Shown: piece by piece, positions 1-57,506 of the stretch
Numbering within the stretch: position 1 is the stretch's first letter
How the letters are laid out: the number at the start of each line of letters is the position of its first letter
Program-made: the position numbers and the translations under genes
Assembly (NCBI RefSeq): GCF_900496995.4
Contig: NC_044012.1
Span: 1,922,001-1,986,000 of the forward strand
Direction of reading: 5' to 3'
Source of the DNA: Aquila chrysaetos chrysaetos
Lineage: Eukaryota; Chordata; Aves; Accipitriformes; Accipitridae
DNA: 64,000 bases
Notes under the pieces: model-generated
What the model saw: only the letters and a program-made list of their open reading frames with translations
Told to the model about the DNA's origin: nothing
Databases searched by the model: none

Positions 1-683
1 GCCGGCTCCGCGAAGGCAGCGCAGCATGTCTGGGGGCCGGGTGAGGTGGGTCCGGGGCGGTGGGAGGCCTGGGGCTCCCCGGGCTGCAGCGGGGTCAGCT
101 TCCTGCTCATGGGTGGGTGAGTTTGTCCCTCTGTGGGCTCAAACAAAGAGCCCAGGGCTGGAAGAGTGCGGGTTTGCCTTTGCTTGGGTGAGGCAGGGTT
201 TCCTGCTGCTCTCTCTGTGCAGCCTGTGAGCTCTGCTGGTGGGGCAGGTCATGCCTCCTCTTCCTCTTCCCTGCCAGCAGGCTGTGATGTTTGTGCCTGT
301 TTTGTGGTTTTTTTTTTTCACCCAAGGGAAGCTGCTTCCAGGTTCCCTCTGCAGCCCCCCTGAGCTGGGAGGTGGCTCAGTATGAACTGGAGACCTTTCA
401 GTAGCCCTCACTCCTGCAGTTCTGGGGTCTTGCTGCAAGCCTGCCTGCAGCACCAAGAGCAAACCGCTTTGGTGGCACCTGTTCAGCCTTCTGCTGGAAG
501 TAACCTTAAAGCTTTTGCCTGGCTGGCGTTCTGCTTTAGGTTCTATATTAAATGGCTGTTTGTTTGTTAAATGGCTTTTTGCCCCTGTTCCCGCCTAGTC
601 CTCTCTTCCTGGACACTTCAGGGATCTGGTGGCAGGACCCGCCGTCCCTGGCAGCAGTGGAGGCGTCCTGGGATGTGGCAGAG
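1..683 (+). other. Upstream region / possible 5' exon of PABPN1L
   Basis: The first 40 bases are CpG-rich and end in a donor-like GTGAGG at 41. An ATG at 26 has A at -3. Another splice acceptor, a pyrimidine run ending in AG at 597-598, lies just before the assumed PABPN1L start, so a non-coding or partly coding first exon may splice in here. The frame of the downstream exon is open back to position 552, so the true N-terminus could be longer than annotated. No domain or other gene is recognisable in this stretch. In human the neighbour on this side is CBFA2T3, but no CBFA2T3 coding exon is visible here. Confidence 0.3.
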
Positions 684-3600
684 ATGGCAGCTCTGCGGAA
701 GGCTGCAGATGGTGACTCGGACCTGAGCCACCTGGAGGGGGACAGTGCAGAGGAGCTGGCTGTGCCGGACCCAGTGAGTGCCTGGCTGAGTGTGGAATCA
801 ATTTTCCCTGTTTCTCTAAGGAAATGGGAAACTTTCTACACCTTTCTTCAAGCGCTTCCAAAAATAAAGAATAAGAATAATCTTGGGCCCCTGATGTTAA
901 AAGCCCTGAGCTGAGAAGCTGGAAATGGAATTGTTACTCTCCTGCTGCTTAGCTTTCGCTGCTGAGATGTCTGCCTGGCTAAGCGAGAGTAAATGGCTCC
1001 TGTTCGTCACCAGCTTAAATCCCCGGTTCCCTCCGGCAGCTCTGGTGCTGCTGGTACACCTCTGCTGCAGCACACACTGCTTTGCAAGCAAGCATGGGAA
1101 AGGAAATATTTACCTGTTTTTTCTCCCCAGTGAAGCTGGGAGCTGAACTCTCCGTTTGTGGGACAGGCTGTTGTTCCCAGCACCCAGCCCACCCTTGTCC
1201 CCAGTCTGGAAGGGCACTGCTGGTGGAGGTGCATGCTGTGCAGCACTGCAATGTCCCAGCCCGGGGTGGGGAGCACGGTGCGGGTGTCCCTGCTCTGTGT
1301 GCTGCTCATGCAAGTCTTGGTTTGGGTTTCAGGAGCTGGAGGCCATCAAAGCCAGAGTGCGGGAGATGGAGAAGGAGGACGAGAGGCTGAAGGAGTTGCA
1401 GCTGGAAGCTGAGAGCCGCCTCATCATGAGCTCAGAGGCAGGTACGGGCTGTCCCTGGGTGCTGCTGTCCCCCCAGGGACACCTCTGGGGTACAGGGTGG
1501 CAACTGGAGCCAGAGCATGTGGCTCTGCCTCTCCTGGCAGCCTGGGACTGCACACGTAAGGTGGGTGAGGGACGGGGTCCCAGGCGTGGTGTGATGCTAA
1601 TGCAGGTTATATCCACTCTTACCTCCTACCTTTGCAGGCCAAGATGCAGTAAATTAATTTAATTAAATTTAATTCAGTTAAGTAACTGAGTTTAGCACCA
1701 ACAGCCCCAGTAGAGCAGTCACCCTGTGGGTCTCTTTTGTGAAGAGAGAGGGGGCAAGGGGGGGATGGAGGAGGAGGAGGCAGCAGTGTGGGGATTTGGG
1801 TATGCCCAGACATGAACAGGGACCCAAGGAGCTTTGCAGTGTGTCAGCTCGGTGGTGGCCATGCTGGGAGCAGACCTTGCACAGACAGACGTCCCTCTGG
1901 TCGAGGGCTCCTGCGACTCCGTCCAGCACAACCCCTTGTCTCTGCAGGTCTCTTCCCAAAGATGACTCAGGAGAAGATGGAGGTCGACCAGCGATCCATC
2001 TACGTGGGCAATGTAAGTGAGGGACCCTGGAGCAAAGCCCACCTCGCTGCTCCTTGCCCAGCTGGACGTATGTCCGAGATCCCTAGCATGGGGGTCCACC
2101 TGCCCCCCCCCGGAAGGCTGGCTGGTCCCATCCCAAATGCTTCTCTTCCGCCCAGCCCAGACTGGGAATGTGCCTCAGCATCTGCCCATGATCCTCAGTC
2201 ACTTGCAGATAATCTGTTGCAAGTGTCAGCTCCCCAAAATACCCCGCTGGAAGCTGTGGGTCATGCAGTGTTGCTTGTTCCCTCAAAGGGAGGGGGCTGT
2301 CTCTTGGATTTGGGTTTCCAGGCTGGAGCATTCAGCTGGAAGGGTCTCCTGAACCTGAGGAGATGATGAAGCTGTGGTGGCAAGGTGTGAGTGGGGTCAG
2401 CCGGGCCCTTTGCCTCCCACGATGGTGTGTGAATGCAGACCCGCAAGCCAGAGGGGGGGGACTGGCTGGTGGTGCTGGAGGGGCTGGGACTGTTGTTGCA
2501 GGTTGATTACGGGGGCACGGCGGAAGAGCTGGAGTCTCACTTCAACAGCTGCGGGCAGATCAACCGAGTGACCATCCTGTGCGACAAGTTCTCAGGGCAT
2601 CCCAAAGGGTCAGTACTGTGTTCAGGGGCTGGGACTGGGGTCTTGAGGGTGCTCCCCTGTGCTCCCCAGCCTTTGGGAGCAGTGGGGTGTCTCTGGGGCT
2701 CTGCTCACCCCGTCCCCTTGCAGGTATGCCTACATTGAGTTTGAGGAGAAGAGCTCAGTGAAGGCTGCAGTGGAGCTGGACGAGAGTGTGTTCAGAGGCC
2801 GTGTCATTAAGGTAAGAGCTGGATGAGGCCCTGGGGTGGCGCATCCATCCCTCCCAGCCCCATGTGCATGGGGCTGTGCCAAACCCCAGTGCCACCCGCT
2901 GCCTTCCAGGTGCTGCCCAAGAGGACCAACATGCCGGGCATCAGCACCACCGACCGTGGGGGCTACCGGGGCCGCTTCCAAGCCCGGGGAGGGCTAGCCC
3001 GGCGGAGAGGCTACTATGGAGGGCAGCACCCGAGGGTGCGAGGGAGGACGTACAGGTGAGCAGCCAGGCAGGGTGGTTTCTTGCATATTTGGGTCAAGGT
3101 CCCTGTGGAGCAGGGTGTCCCCAGGGTGGGGATAGCTGTCCCTCGCTCTGGCCGTGCTCAGTTTCATACCTCCCACCCTGGCATGGACAGGAGGATGGAG
3201 GAGGGCTCTGGCAGGAGTATCCTCCTGGAGACCTGTGCTAGAAATGTCTCCTGCCCATCATATGCTGTTAGCATCACCCCGGTGTCTGGCAGGAGCCTGG
3301 CAGCTGGTCCAGCTGGGACATGGGCACCTCAGCAGGGACTGTGGGCTGCCGAGGGGAAGAAGGACTGAAGCGAGCAGTCACCGAAGTCAGGGCAGACCCA
3401 TCCCCGCTGCTGTCCCAGCATCCCTCGCATCCCCAGCGCAGGCCTGGAGCTATTCTCCGGCACACCTCCTGCTGCTCGTGTATCCATGAGTTCGCTGCGG
3501 ATTAGCTTCAGTGATGCCCCGGCCCCTTTGGCACTGCAGGAGGAAGCAGAGAAGAGCTTTGAGGGTGGAAGAAACACCTCGAAATGTGCTGCTGTCCCCC

Positions 3601-3887
3601 CCATCCCTGCAGGGATTTGGGGGGTGGTGAGTGGGCAACGTACTCCCAGCCTGACCAGTCCCAGAGCTGTGCCTGGCTTTGGGGCTCCCCCATCTTTTGG
3701 GTGTTCAGTCTAGGTTAGCTGGGGCAGAAGGGTGAGTCCCAGCTCTTGGAGGGGTGAAGGAGCAGGTAGCTGTGCTTTTTGGCACAGCTGACCTCTCAGC
3801 TGAGCAATGCCCTGGTGCTTTAGAATGCTATTTTTGTTCTTGTTTAGGGGTCGGGCAAGGCTGCTGCCTTGGTATTTTCCATACTAG
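684..3887 (+). CDS. PABPN1L: PABPN1L, embryonic poly(A)-binding protein 2 (seven coding exons)
   Basis: Coding exons are 684-773, 1333-1441, 1948-2012, 2502-2608, 2724-2811, 2910-3055 and 3848-3887 (stop TAG), totalling 645 nt and 214 residues. All junctions are GT-AG and in phase. The family binds poly(A) tails through one RRM and is the oocyte/embryo paralogue of nuclear PABPN1. Visible parts are an acidic N-terminus (1-30), a charged probable coiled coil (about 31-60), an RRM (about 82-156) with RNP2 IYVGNV and RNP1 KGYAYIEF, the family block [11 protein letters not shown] after the RRM, and an Arg/Gly/Tyr-rich tail. The tail ends in [12 protein letters not shown], matching the R...PY terminus of PABPN1. 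The start is uncertain: ATG 684 has G at -3 and +4, but the frame is open upstream to 552, and the human protein has a longer, divergent N-terminus. The gene converges on TRAPPC2L. Identity is secure; N-terminus and 5' UTR are not. Confidence 0.92.
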
Positions 3888-6800
3888 AAAGGACTGGACT
3901 GCCCTGGTGATGCCGATGGGACTGAAATGAGATGGGATTGGAGAGATTTAAAAATATGCCTACCCAAGCCAAAAAAGATTAATTTTAAAAATGCCATCTG
4001 CCTGGCCGTGAGGATTACCGGTGAGGCAGCTGTGTGCCAGGCTGCGGGAGGGAAGACTGGATCTGTTCCACCCGTGCATCGGCCGGATCCCTGCCAGCAT
4101 CCCAGGAGGGGCTCACCTTAGCTTTGCTTAGGGGATTGCATTGTCATCAAGAACAGTCTCATTCCAGAGAACACCCTGGCCTGGGAAGGGAAGAGCTTTC
4201 CTAGACCATCAGTCTCATCCTCATTCCATAGAGAAGGGCTGTACTGGAGGATTTGGTTTGGCTTCCAGGTGTCCAAATGCCCTCTGCCCCACCGCGAGGG
4301 CAGAGCTGTCCTGCTCGGCACATGAAGCACCCTCAGCTTTGCCAGATATTTCTAAAAGAGCTGGATGCTGCTTTCTCTTGCCCATAAGAAGATGCTAAAG
4401 ACCTTTCCAAAGACCACTTTCTTTTCCAAATCGGTGCAGAAAGTCTTGGGTTGCAGCCATAGATCTGACTGCTGGGGAGCTTTTCCTTCATCAGCCTTGT
4501 GGATTTGTGACCTTGCTCTTGGGAAGAGGATGGAGCCTAATGATGTGTTTTGGGTCTGGTTTTTAGCTTGCTGCTGCTGTTGTACACGTAAGAACTAGGG
4601 GAGGGGAAAAAGCATCCCTTGCTGTTTCTCTGGAAGCCTCTGTATCTCTGTGGTGGTTAAACAAGACCTGGGTGTCACAAAATCCTTCCCCCTTTTTATT
4701 TCAGAAGTCAACAAACCCCCTCTTACCCCCTCCTGCTTTCATTCCAAAGCTACAGGGATCAAAGGGTGCTGCCAACTCATCATTTTACTTTATTTCTAGC
4801 AGTAGCAGTACTACAAAATCATCCACTGTTGCAAATTTGGTCTGATCTTCATCTTTACTCCTGTCACCATTCTTGCTCCAGATCCCTGTTTGGGAATGGT
4901 GTGAGCCCAGCTGAACTAGAGGGTCAGGACTGAAGTGCACCACAGGAGCTGGGTACTGGGAAACAAGCACTGCCTGATACTTCCCTTTCCTGCTGATCTT
5001 GCATTTATGGGCTCTGAAACCACTTGTTTTTAAAGGAAAAACTTTGTGTTCAAAGAGGCAGGCTGCAAACACCAGCAGACAGTGTTACTGTGTGAAGTTC
5101 TGCATTGAAATCAGTTTTATTATGTAATTCTCACGCTAATCTTTCGGGATCCTTGGTTAGGATTCCTCTAACCCAGATGCAACAGATGCAACTGACTCCT
5201 AAAGCAGCTTTTCACAGCTCAGGCGGCATTGCCAGGCTAAAAATCCCACTCTTTTTTTTTTTTTTTTTCCCCCCTTTAAGAACTCAAGATTTTTTTTTTA
5301 AAGCTTGGGGCCTTAACTCTTCATGGTGTGTTGATTTTGCACTTTGCCCAGTGTGCACTATGCTGCTGAGACTGGCCTTGATCTGAGCTACCCTTAGGCT
5401 TAGACTATAAAACAGGCTTTTTCTAGGGCTTTAAACTTTCCATTTAGTAGCTTCGTAAATTTTTGAGACTTAATTTTTAACAGAAACTACTCTGGGGTGT
5501 TTGGACTCTTGCGGAAGAGGAAATGCTGAGCTCCATATCTCTGAGTGAAAAGAGTGAAGACTTTTATATGAATGTTTTGGAATAGCAGTGTACAGTTGTG
5601 CCTTGTTTAGATGGTGGGAGAGGCTTGAACACTTTAATCTCCCATTATTTGACAGTTTGTTGTTGATTAAATGTATTTAAGTTCTGTTTGAGAAGGTATT
5701 GTAAATGTCACTTATTTTTAAAATAAATGATCCTGCTGTGTGAACTTCATCTGCAGCAAGACCGTGCTGGCTGTGAGCTGACACTCTATGCTGACCTGGC
5801 TTTCTCCAAGCTTCTTGTATCCTTTGGAGCTGTGCAGCTTTTTTTTTTTTTTTTTTTTTAAGCTATGTTTTATGTATTTTTTTAACTGATTAGGTGCTTG
5901 AAACACAGACTGCTGCCTGTGGGGCAGGAAAGACTTGGGAGTAGAGGTGTGTGAAAAGCACTGAGTAGCTGCTCAGTGCCTATGCCTGCCTGCATTACCT
6001 CTGCTGAACTTGCTGTAGCTGCATAGTGTGAGCATACTGCACAAGTGATTAAGAAGCTGGGATGCTCTTCTAGTCTAGTTTGTATTTTTTTCTATATAAA
6101 TACCTGCTATTGATTTAGTAGTCTTTAATTAGAACAGCAGGGAGCTGCAGGGGGAGGAGATGCTAATAGAGATTAGTTTGGGATGAGCCAGGCAGCTGTG
6201 CAATCCTGATGTCTTAATCTCTTGGTGTGGATTTATCCCAGCTGCACTACCTGTGCTCCTGACCTGGGCTAGAAATAACTGTTAAGTCTGCCTGGCCTGT
6301 CTGAATGAGGTGCAAAGTGATAACAGCAAATACTGTCAAATGTGAGTCACCCAAAGATCCTTCCCAGGAAGGCAAGATCAGTGTAGGGCTTAATCAGGTT
6401 CAAGGTGGTGCTTTGAGACCAGCTGTTTGCTGTCTGCCGGAGCTTTCTCAAGTACATAAACAGTGGCTGGGGTTGTAGAGAAACCTGGAGCCTTCAGCTG
6501 ACTTGCAGAGCTTTCTCTTTCCAAGAACTAATGGAGTAAGTACATACAGATCTGAGCACTCCCAGCTAAGGAAAAACAGGACAAGGAGCCCAAGTATGTT
6601 TGAATTAAGCATTGCTTGTGATGTTCCTGTCAGAATGAACAGTCCTGAGCAGCAGTGAAGTGGGCTGGCACAGAGCAAAAGGACTGCTGTTGCTGATGTG
6701 CTCCTCCTGCTTCAGAGGAACTGCTCTGAAGCACCAGTACTTCAGAGGAACAGTGTCACTCTCTCTGCATCTCAGCTGACTGAAATCTAGGTTGACCCTA

Positions 6801-7091
6801 ATAATAATCTCTTAGCTGTCACTTGTGCAGCTGTGCTTGCTCTAATCACAAGCACAGCAGGAACTGCTGTTTTTACACAAAACCCAATTTCTACAGCAAC
6901 ATCTGAGTTGCACAGAGGCACAGCTGCATACATTTCTGTAGGGAACAAACCTCCTATCTGACACAGCTGACCTTCCTGAAGGAAGAGCTGGCTCTCACAT
7001 GTTACCTGAAGGCATGAAGCTGAACAGTGACTTCTGTGCTATACTCAGGTTTGCTAGAGTAGAAATGCATGCAAACCTTGCAGGTGTCAAG
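3888..7091. other. PABPN1L 3' UTR and convergent intergenic region
   Basis: No coding sequence is recognised between the PABPN1L stop and the TRAPPC2L poly(A) signal. The stretch holds T runs at 5252-5268 and 5839-5859 and a canonical AATAAA on the + strand at 5722-5727. How far the PABPN1L 3' UTR extends cannot be settled from sequence alone. Confidence 0.5.
5722..5727 (+). terminator. Candidate PABPN1L polyadenylation signal
   Basis: AATAAA on the + strand about 1.8 kb after the PABPN1L stop. It is the first canonical hexamer I found downstream, so it is a candidate 3' end, though a closer non-canonical signal could be used instead. Confidence 0.3.
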
Positions 7092-7097
7092 TTTATT
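7092..7097 (-). terminator. TRAPPC2L polyadenylation signal
   Basis: TTTATT on the + strand reads AATAAA on the - strand about 120 nt past the TRAPPC2L stop. This would give a short 3' UTR, consistent with a small housekeeping gene. Confidence 0.65.
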
Positions 7098-7214
7098 TTA
7101 CATAGAATAAATTTAAAATATTACACAGAATGAAGACAATATATACATCACTTTGTAGGCACACTCCTGTACATGGGGAATGTTCTCAACACTCAGATGA
7201 GAAGGGGCAGAGCT

Positions 7215-10166
7215 TCAGCACACCTGCATCATCATGGAGTTCACCATATTATCAAAAGCCCTAGAGAAGGAAATGAACACAGAATATTAAAGGAAGCAGC
7301 TAGTTCTGCACAGCAAATCTCTTGTAACAAAACCAATGGCTAACAATGCCTCTTACTGGTTAACAAGCTACCTTTCCCTAAGCAGAATACATGGTTTTAC
7401 TCTTTAACTATAGCATACTCTTTAACTAGAGCATTGTGTAAATAATGACTTTTAACTAAGCTGAAGTAACGACAGGTCTTATGCTGGTTGTAGACCTGCC
7501 TCAGCAAAGTGTAAAAGAAGTTGTTCTTGCCTAGGCAATAGAAACTCCCAACATTATTAAAGTTCCCTGTGACATTACAGATGAGAAATGGGGGGCACTG
7601 GCCCTCACATGTGAGGAATTACATGTGCTGAATGCCCATCTGTCCTTACCCCAGGATAAGCCCTGGACAAGAGCAGTTGTTCACTCTTTAACTTGCTCTA
7701 CTTACCTATGGTTTTTTTCCTATTTATCTATGAAACAGGCAATTTTTTCTCCCCAAGAAATTAATTTTCTTGAGTCAATGTTTCCAACGCCAGTTCTGAG
7801 GTGGGAGTGAGTTCAGTGTAACTTCTCATGAGAGTATCAGTTTTCTGTTATGCAGTAATGGCCCAAAGACAACACAGCTGTTCTCCATTTAGGCAGTTAA
7901 GAGCATGCACATCTGAACTGGTCAACCACAGAGGTTATGCTCTTGGTCCTATTACATCATAGGTACACTGCAAGTTCCAGAAAGATGACAAAGATCAGAA
8001 AGATCAGTATGGTCAACCCACTTACCTGGAATGGATACGGTCTCCAGGGTTATAAAAAGGGTTACACATTATGTCCGTATATGAATTATGCAGCTTTCGG
8101 AACATCTGAAAAGGGATTGTAGTTTAATTAATTTTTTTTGCTTCTCAGCACTTTATGAATAAGCGGAAGTAGCAAAAACACTGATGTGGCAAGTTGTGCT
8201 CTGATTTCCTGCACTTACACTGCGGATCTCATTGTCTCGAAGTGCTGTGTTTGAAGAATCCACGACCATAACAAACTTCACCTTCGAATTTGTCACGTAG
8301 CCATATCTGTGCAGCTGTTAAGGCATGTGCTTCTGACACACCAGAACCTGGCAAAGCAACTGAAACAAGGCTGGAATACACTCAGAGAAACAAGCTGAGA
8401 GGAAACATGACGTTCTTGCTGTGCCCAGCACATAACTAGGACTAGATGAGGTAAGCAAGACACTAGATTGCAGGCACTGTATCCCCTTTCTCCCTGACTT
8501 CTGCCATCTCTGATAACTCCATGTCAAGCTCGCTCCTATGGTGGCCAGTAAGGCATGCCTTGCAATTTCAGAAGCAGCCTCCCATTAGCTATTTTGGTGA
8601 AGATTTCTCCCTTCTTAAGAACCATTTTAATGACACAGCCACTTTATTTATTCTTGTTTTGGAGGCCACAGTCAGAGGGCTGGAGATCTTCTAATATCAG
8701 CCAGCGTGACTGACCTGAGACTTTAAAAATTAACAACCGGTTTATGAGAACCCAGAAATCAGGTATGCTGATAATTTCCATCTGTGGGATTCAGAGAAAA
8801 AGCCAAAGAAAGTTCAAAAGATCAACTCTGTGACTTAAAAACATTGGGGATGCTGTGGCCATGAACTACAGATTTTAGAGAAATCAGACCACACACCTGG
8901 GATTTAGGTACTTGACCAGAGACACCTTCATACTCCTGCTACTTTCACTGGTGTTATTAAAGGGTCTAACCTTTGTTCTAGCCACAGTCAGCTGCTGAAC
9001 TGGCCAAGGCACCAAACCTGAACCTTTACGTGATAAACTGGTCAGTGAACAAGTCTGTATATTTTCTGCTGATGTCTTTAACATGGCATCCAGTAGGAAG
9101 AGAGGTTTCCCACGTGGAGCCCCTCACAAGAGCGAGCCTAAAAATAAATAATGGCATGGCAAAAGACATTAGAAAGATACACCTTGTAGTCTTCAGTGGG
9201 GTAGAGGAGCCCTAGGTACAGTTCCCTCTGATCTACAAGGGCCTTGCCCATCGCAGAGATCTTCTCATCCACAACATCAAGGGAAGTGTGCACAGTGTAG
9301 TGGAACTTCAGCTCATTTTCAGTTGGAACGCTCCGGATGTAGAGGGGGTAGTTCTGAGGAGGAGAACAAATTATGCTAACTAGGACTGGCCACTCCGCTG
9401 TGTAAGTGACTGCTGATGCCATACAGTGCTTTCACCCAAAGAATTGCTGCTGTCAGAGTAAGCTATTTTAACCATTTAATGTTCACAGCTGTCACAGCAC
9501 AGCCCCCCTTTACACCCTGCAGCGCTGGTGGAGCAGATCAGTCTCCGTACACCAGTGGCAGGAGAACCATTGCACAGGCACTGCACAAGGCTCAGGTCTC
9601 TCCACTGCTTGACCTGTCCCCTTGCCCCACCAGAGCCTGTCCCCAGCTCTTTCTGAGGAAAACCCTTCTCCTCTCCTGGCAGCAGGACACCATAGACCAC
9701 CCTCGCACTGTCCCTGCGCTCGCTGCCCCAGCTCCCTCTGCCCTGGTCCCAGCCTGCTCAGCCCACTTCAACTTCCAGCGTCTGCCCCGCTCGCCCTGTA
9801 TCTGCCAAGGCTCTGGCCTGCTCCCCTCACCCCCGTTCAGGCCCCACAACCTGAGACCCTGCCCTGGTCCCCTCACTCCTACCCCACAACCTCACCTGGC
9901 CCCACCGCCCTGCTCAGGGCCCCACGATCTGAAACCCAGCCCTTCTCCCCTCACCCCTCCTCAGGCCCCACAGCTCCACCTGACCCCCCTGTCCCCCTCA
10001 GGCCCCAGAACCTGAGACCCAGCCCCGCCCCCCTCACCCCTCCTCAGGCCCCACAGCTCCACCTGACCCCCTTGTCCCCCCTCAGGCCCCACAGCGTGAG
10101 GCCCACCCCCGCTCTCCCTCACTCCCGCCCCACCTCCTTAGCGATCACGGCGATGCAGACCGCCAT
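7215..10166 (-). CDS. TRAPPC2L: TRAPPC2L, trafficking protein particle complex subunit 2-like (five coding exons)
   Basis: Coding exons in transcript order are 10166-10134, 9353-9181, 8306-8219, 8105-8026 and 7260-7215 (stop TGA at 7217-7215), totalling 420 nt and 139 residues. All joins keep frame. The product is a small longin-like subunit of TRAPP, a complex that tethers ER-to-Golgi and Golgi vesicles and activates Rab GTPases; it acts at cytosolic membrane faces. The protein starts [11 protein letters not shown], continues [19 protein letters not shown], and contains [53 protein letters not shown] and a C-terminal [10 protein letters not shown]. From memory this is nearly identical to the human protein. 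No signal peptide or membrane segment is expected. Intron 1 starts GTGGGG and is G-rich on the sense strand. Intron 2 looks U12-type. The gene shares a divergent promoter with GALNS and runs toward PABPN1L. Confidence 0.97.
8307..9180 (-). other. Probable U12-type (minor spliceosome) intron 2 of TRAPPC2L
   Basis: On the - strand the donor reads GTATCTTT from 9180, one base from the U12 consensus RTATCCTT. A branch-site-like CCTTAAC lies at 8323-8317, with its branch adenine about 11 nt before the acceptor AG. The 3' end lacks a pyrimidine tract (agctgcacag). The exon phases force exactly this donor: exon 2 must end AAG GT and exon 3 begin A TAT to give the conserved VYGYV. The other introns assembled in this window have U2-type donors. 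Confidence 0.8.
9826..10130 (+). repeat. C-rich minisatellite, about four diverged 77-84 bp units
   Basis: A block AGGCCCCA..(A/G)..CTGA(G/A)ACCC recurs at about 9839, 9916, 10000 and 10084. Flanking TCACYCCT segments recur at the same spacing. The last two full units, from 9951 and 10034, are nearly identical over about 50 bp. It fills most of TRAPPC2L intron 1 and is G-rich on that gene's sense strand. Open frames through it on the + strand are low-complexity Pro/Ser artefacts. Confidence 0.75.
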
Positions 10167-10191
10167 CTTGTCCCCACCTCCGCCGTCCCCT

Positions 10192-10203
10192 CCGCCCCGC
10201 CCC
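10192..10203 (+). promoter_or_regulatory. GC box (Sp1/KLF-type)
   Basis: CCGCCCCGCCCC in the divergent promoter matches the Sp1/KLF GC-box consensus and is typical of TATA-less CpG-island promoters. Confidence 0.5.
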
Positions 10204-10211
10204 TCCCGCGC

Positions 10212-10221
10212 GTCACGTGAG
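10212..10221 (-). promoter_or_regulatory. CLEAR-type E-box 1
   Basis: GTCACGTGAG on +, i.e. CTCACGTGAC on -. It is one base from the CLEAR consensus GTCACGTGAC bound by TFEB/TFE3/MITF and is the inverted copy of the two E-boxes that follow. Confidence 0.65.
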
Positions 10222-10237
10222 GCGAGCGCGGGCGGCG

Positions 10238-10247
10238 CTCACGTGAC
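10238..10247 (+). promoter_or_regulatory. CLEAR-type E-box 2
   Basis: CTCACGTGAC is 9/10 to the CLEAR consensus and is embedded in GCTCACGTGACGCGCGG, which recurs 23 bp downstream. Confidence 0.65.
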
Positions 10248-10260
10248 GCGCGGAGGGTCG

Positions 10261-10270
10261 CTCACGTGAC
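10261..10270 (+). promoter_or_regulatory. CLEAR-type E-box 3
   Basis: CTCACGTGAC, identical to E-box 2 with the same flanks, ends about 21 bp before the GALNS start codon. The repeated flank suggests local duplication of E-box 2. Confidence 0.65.
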
Positions 10271-10291
10271 GCGCGGGGGGCGGCGGTTGCC

Positions 10292-57506
<47,215 letters not shown>

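Larger units (their letters stand above)
10167..10291. promoter_or_regulatory. Divergent CpG-rich promoter of TRAPPC2L and GALNS
   Basis: Only 125 bp separate the two start codons, which face away from each other. The stretch is very GC- and CpG-rich, has a GC box (10192-10203) and three CACGTG E-boxes, and shows no TATA box. GALNS ATG 10292 sits in a strong context (gccATGG). Both genes must start transcription within or very near this stretch, so it is likely a shared promoter. It also holds both 5' UTRs unless upstream non-coding exons exist. Confidence 0.85.

Noticed and set aside
9416-10269. Two long Pro/Ser-rich + strand frames of about 200 codons
   Set aside because: They run through the C-rich minisatellite and the divergent promoter on the strand opposite TRAPPC2L; composition artefact.
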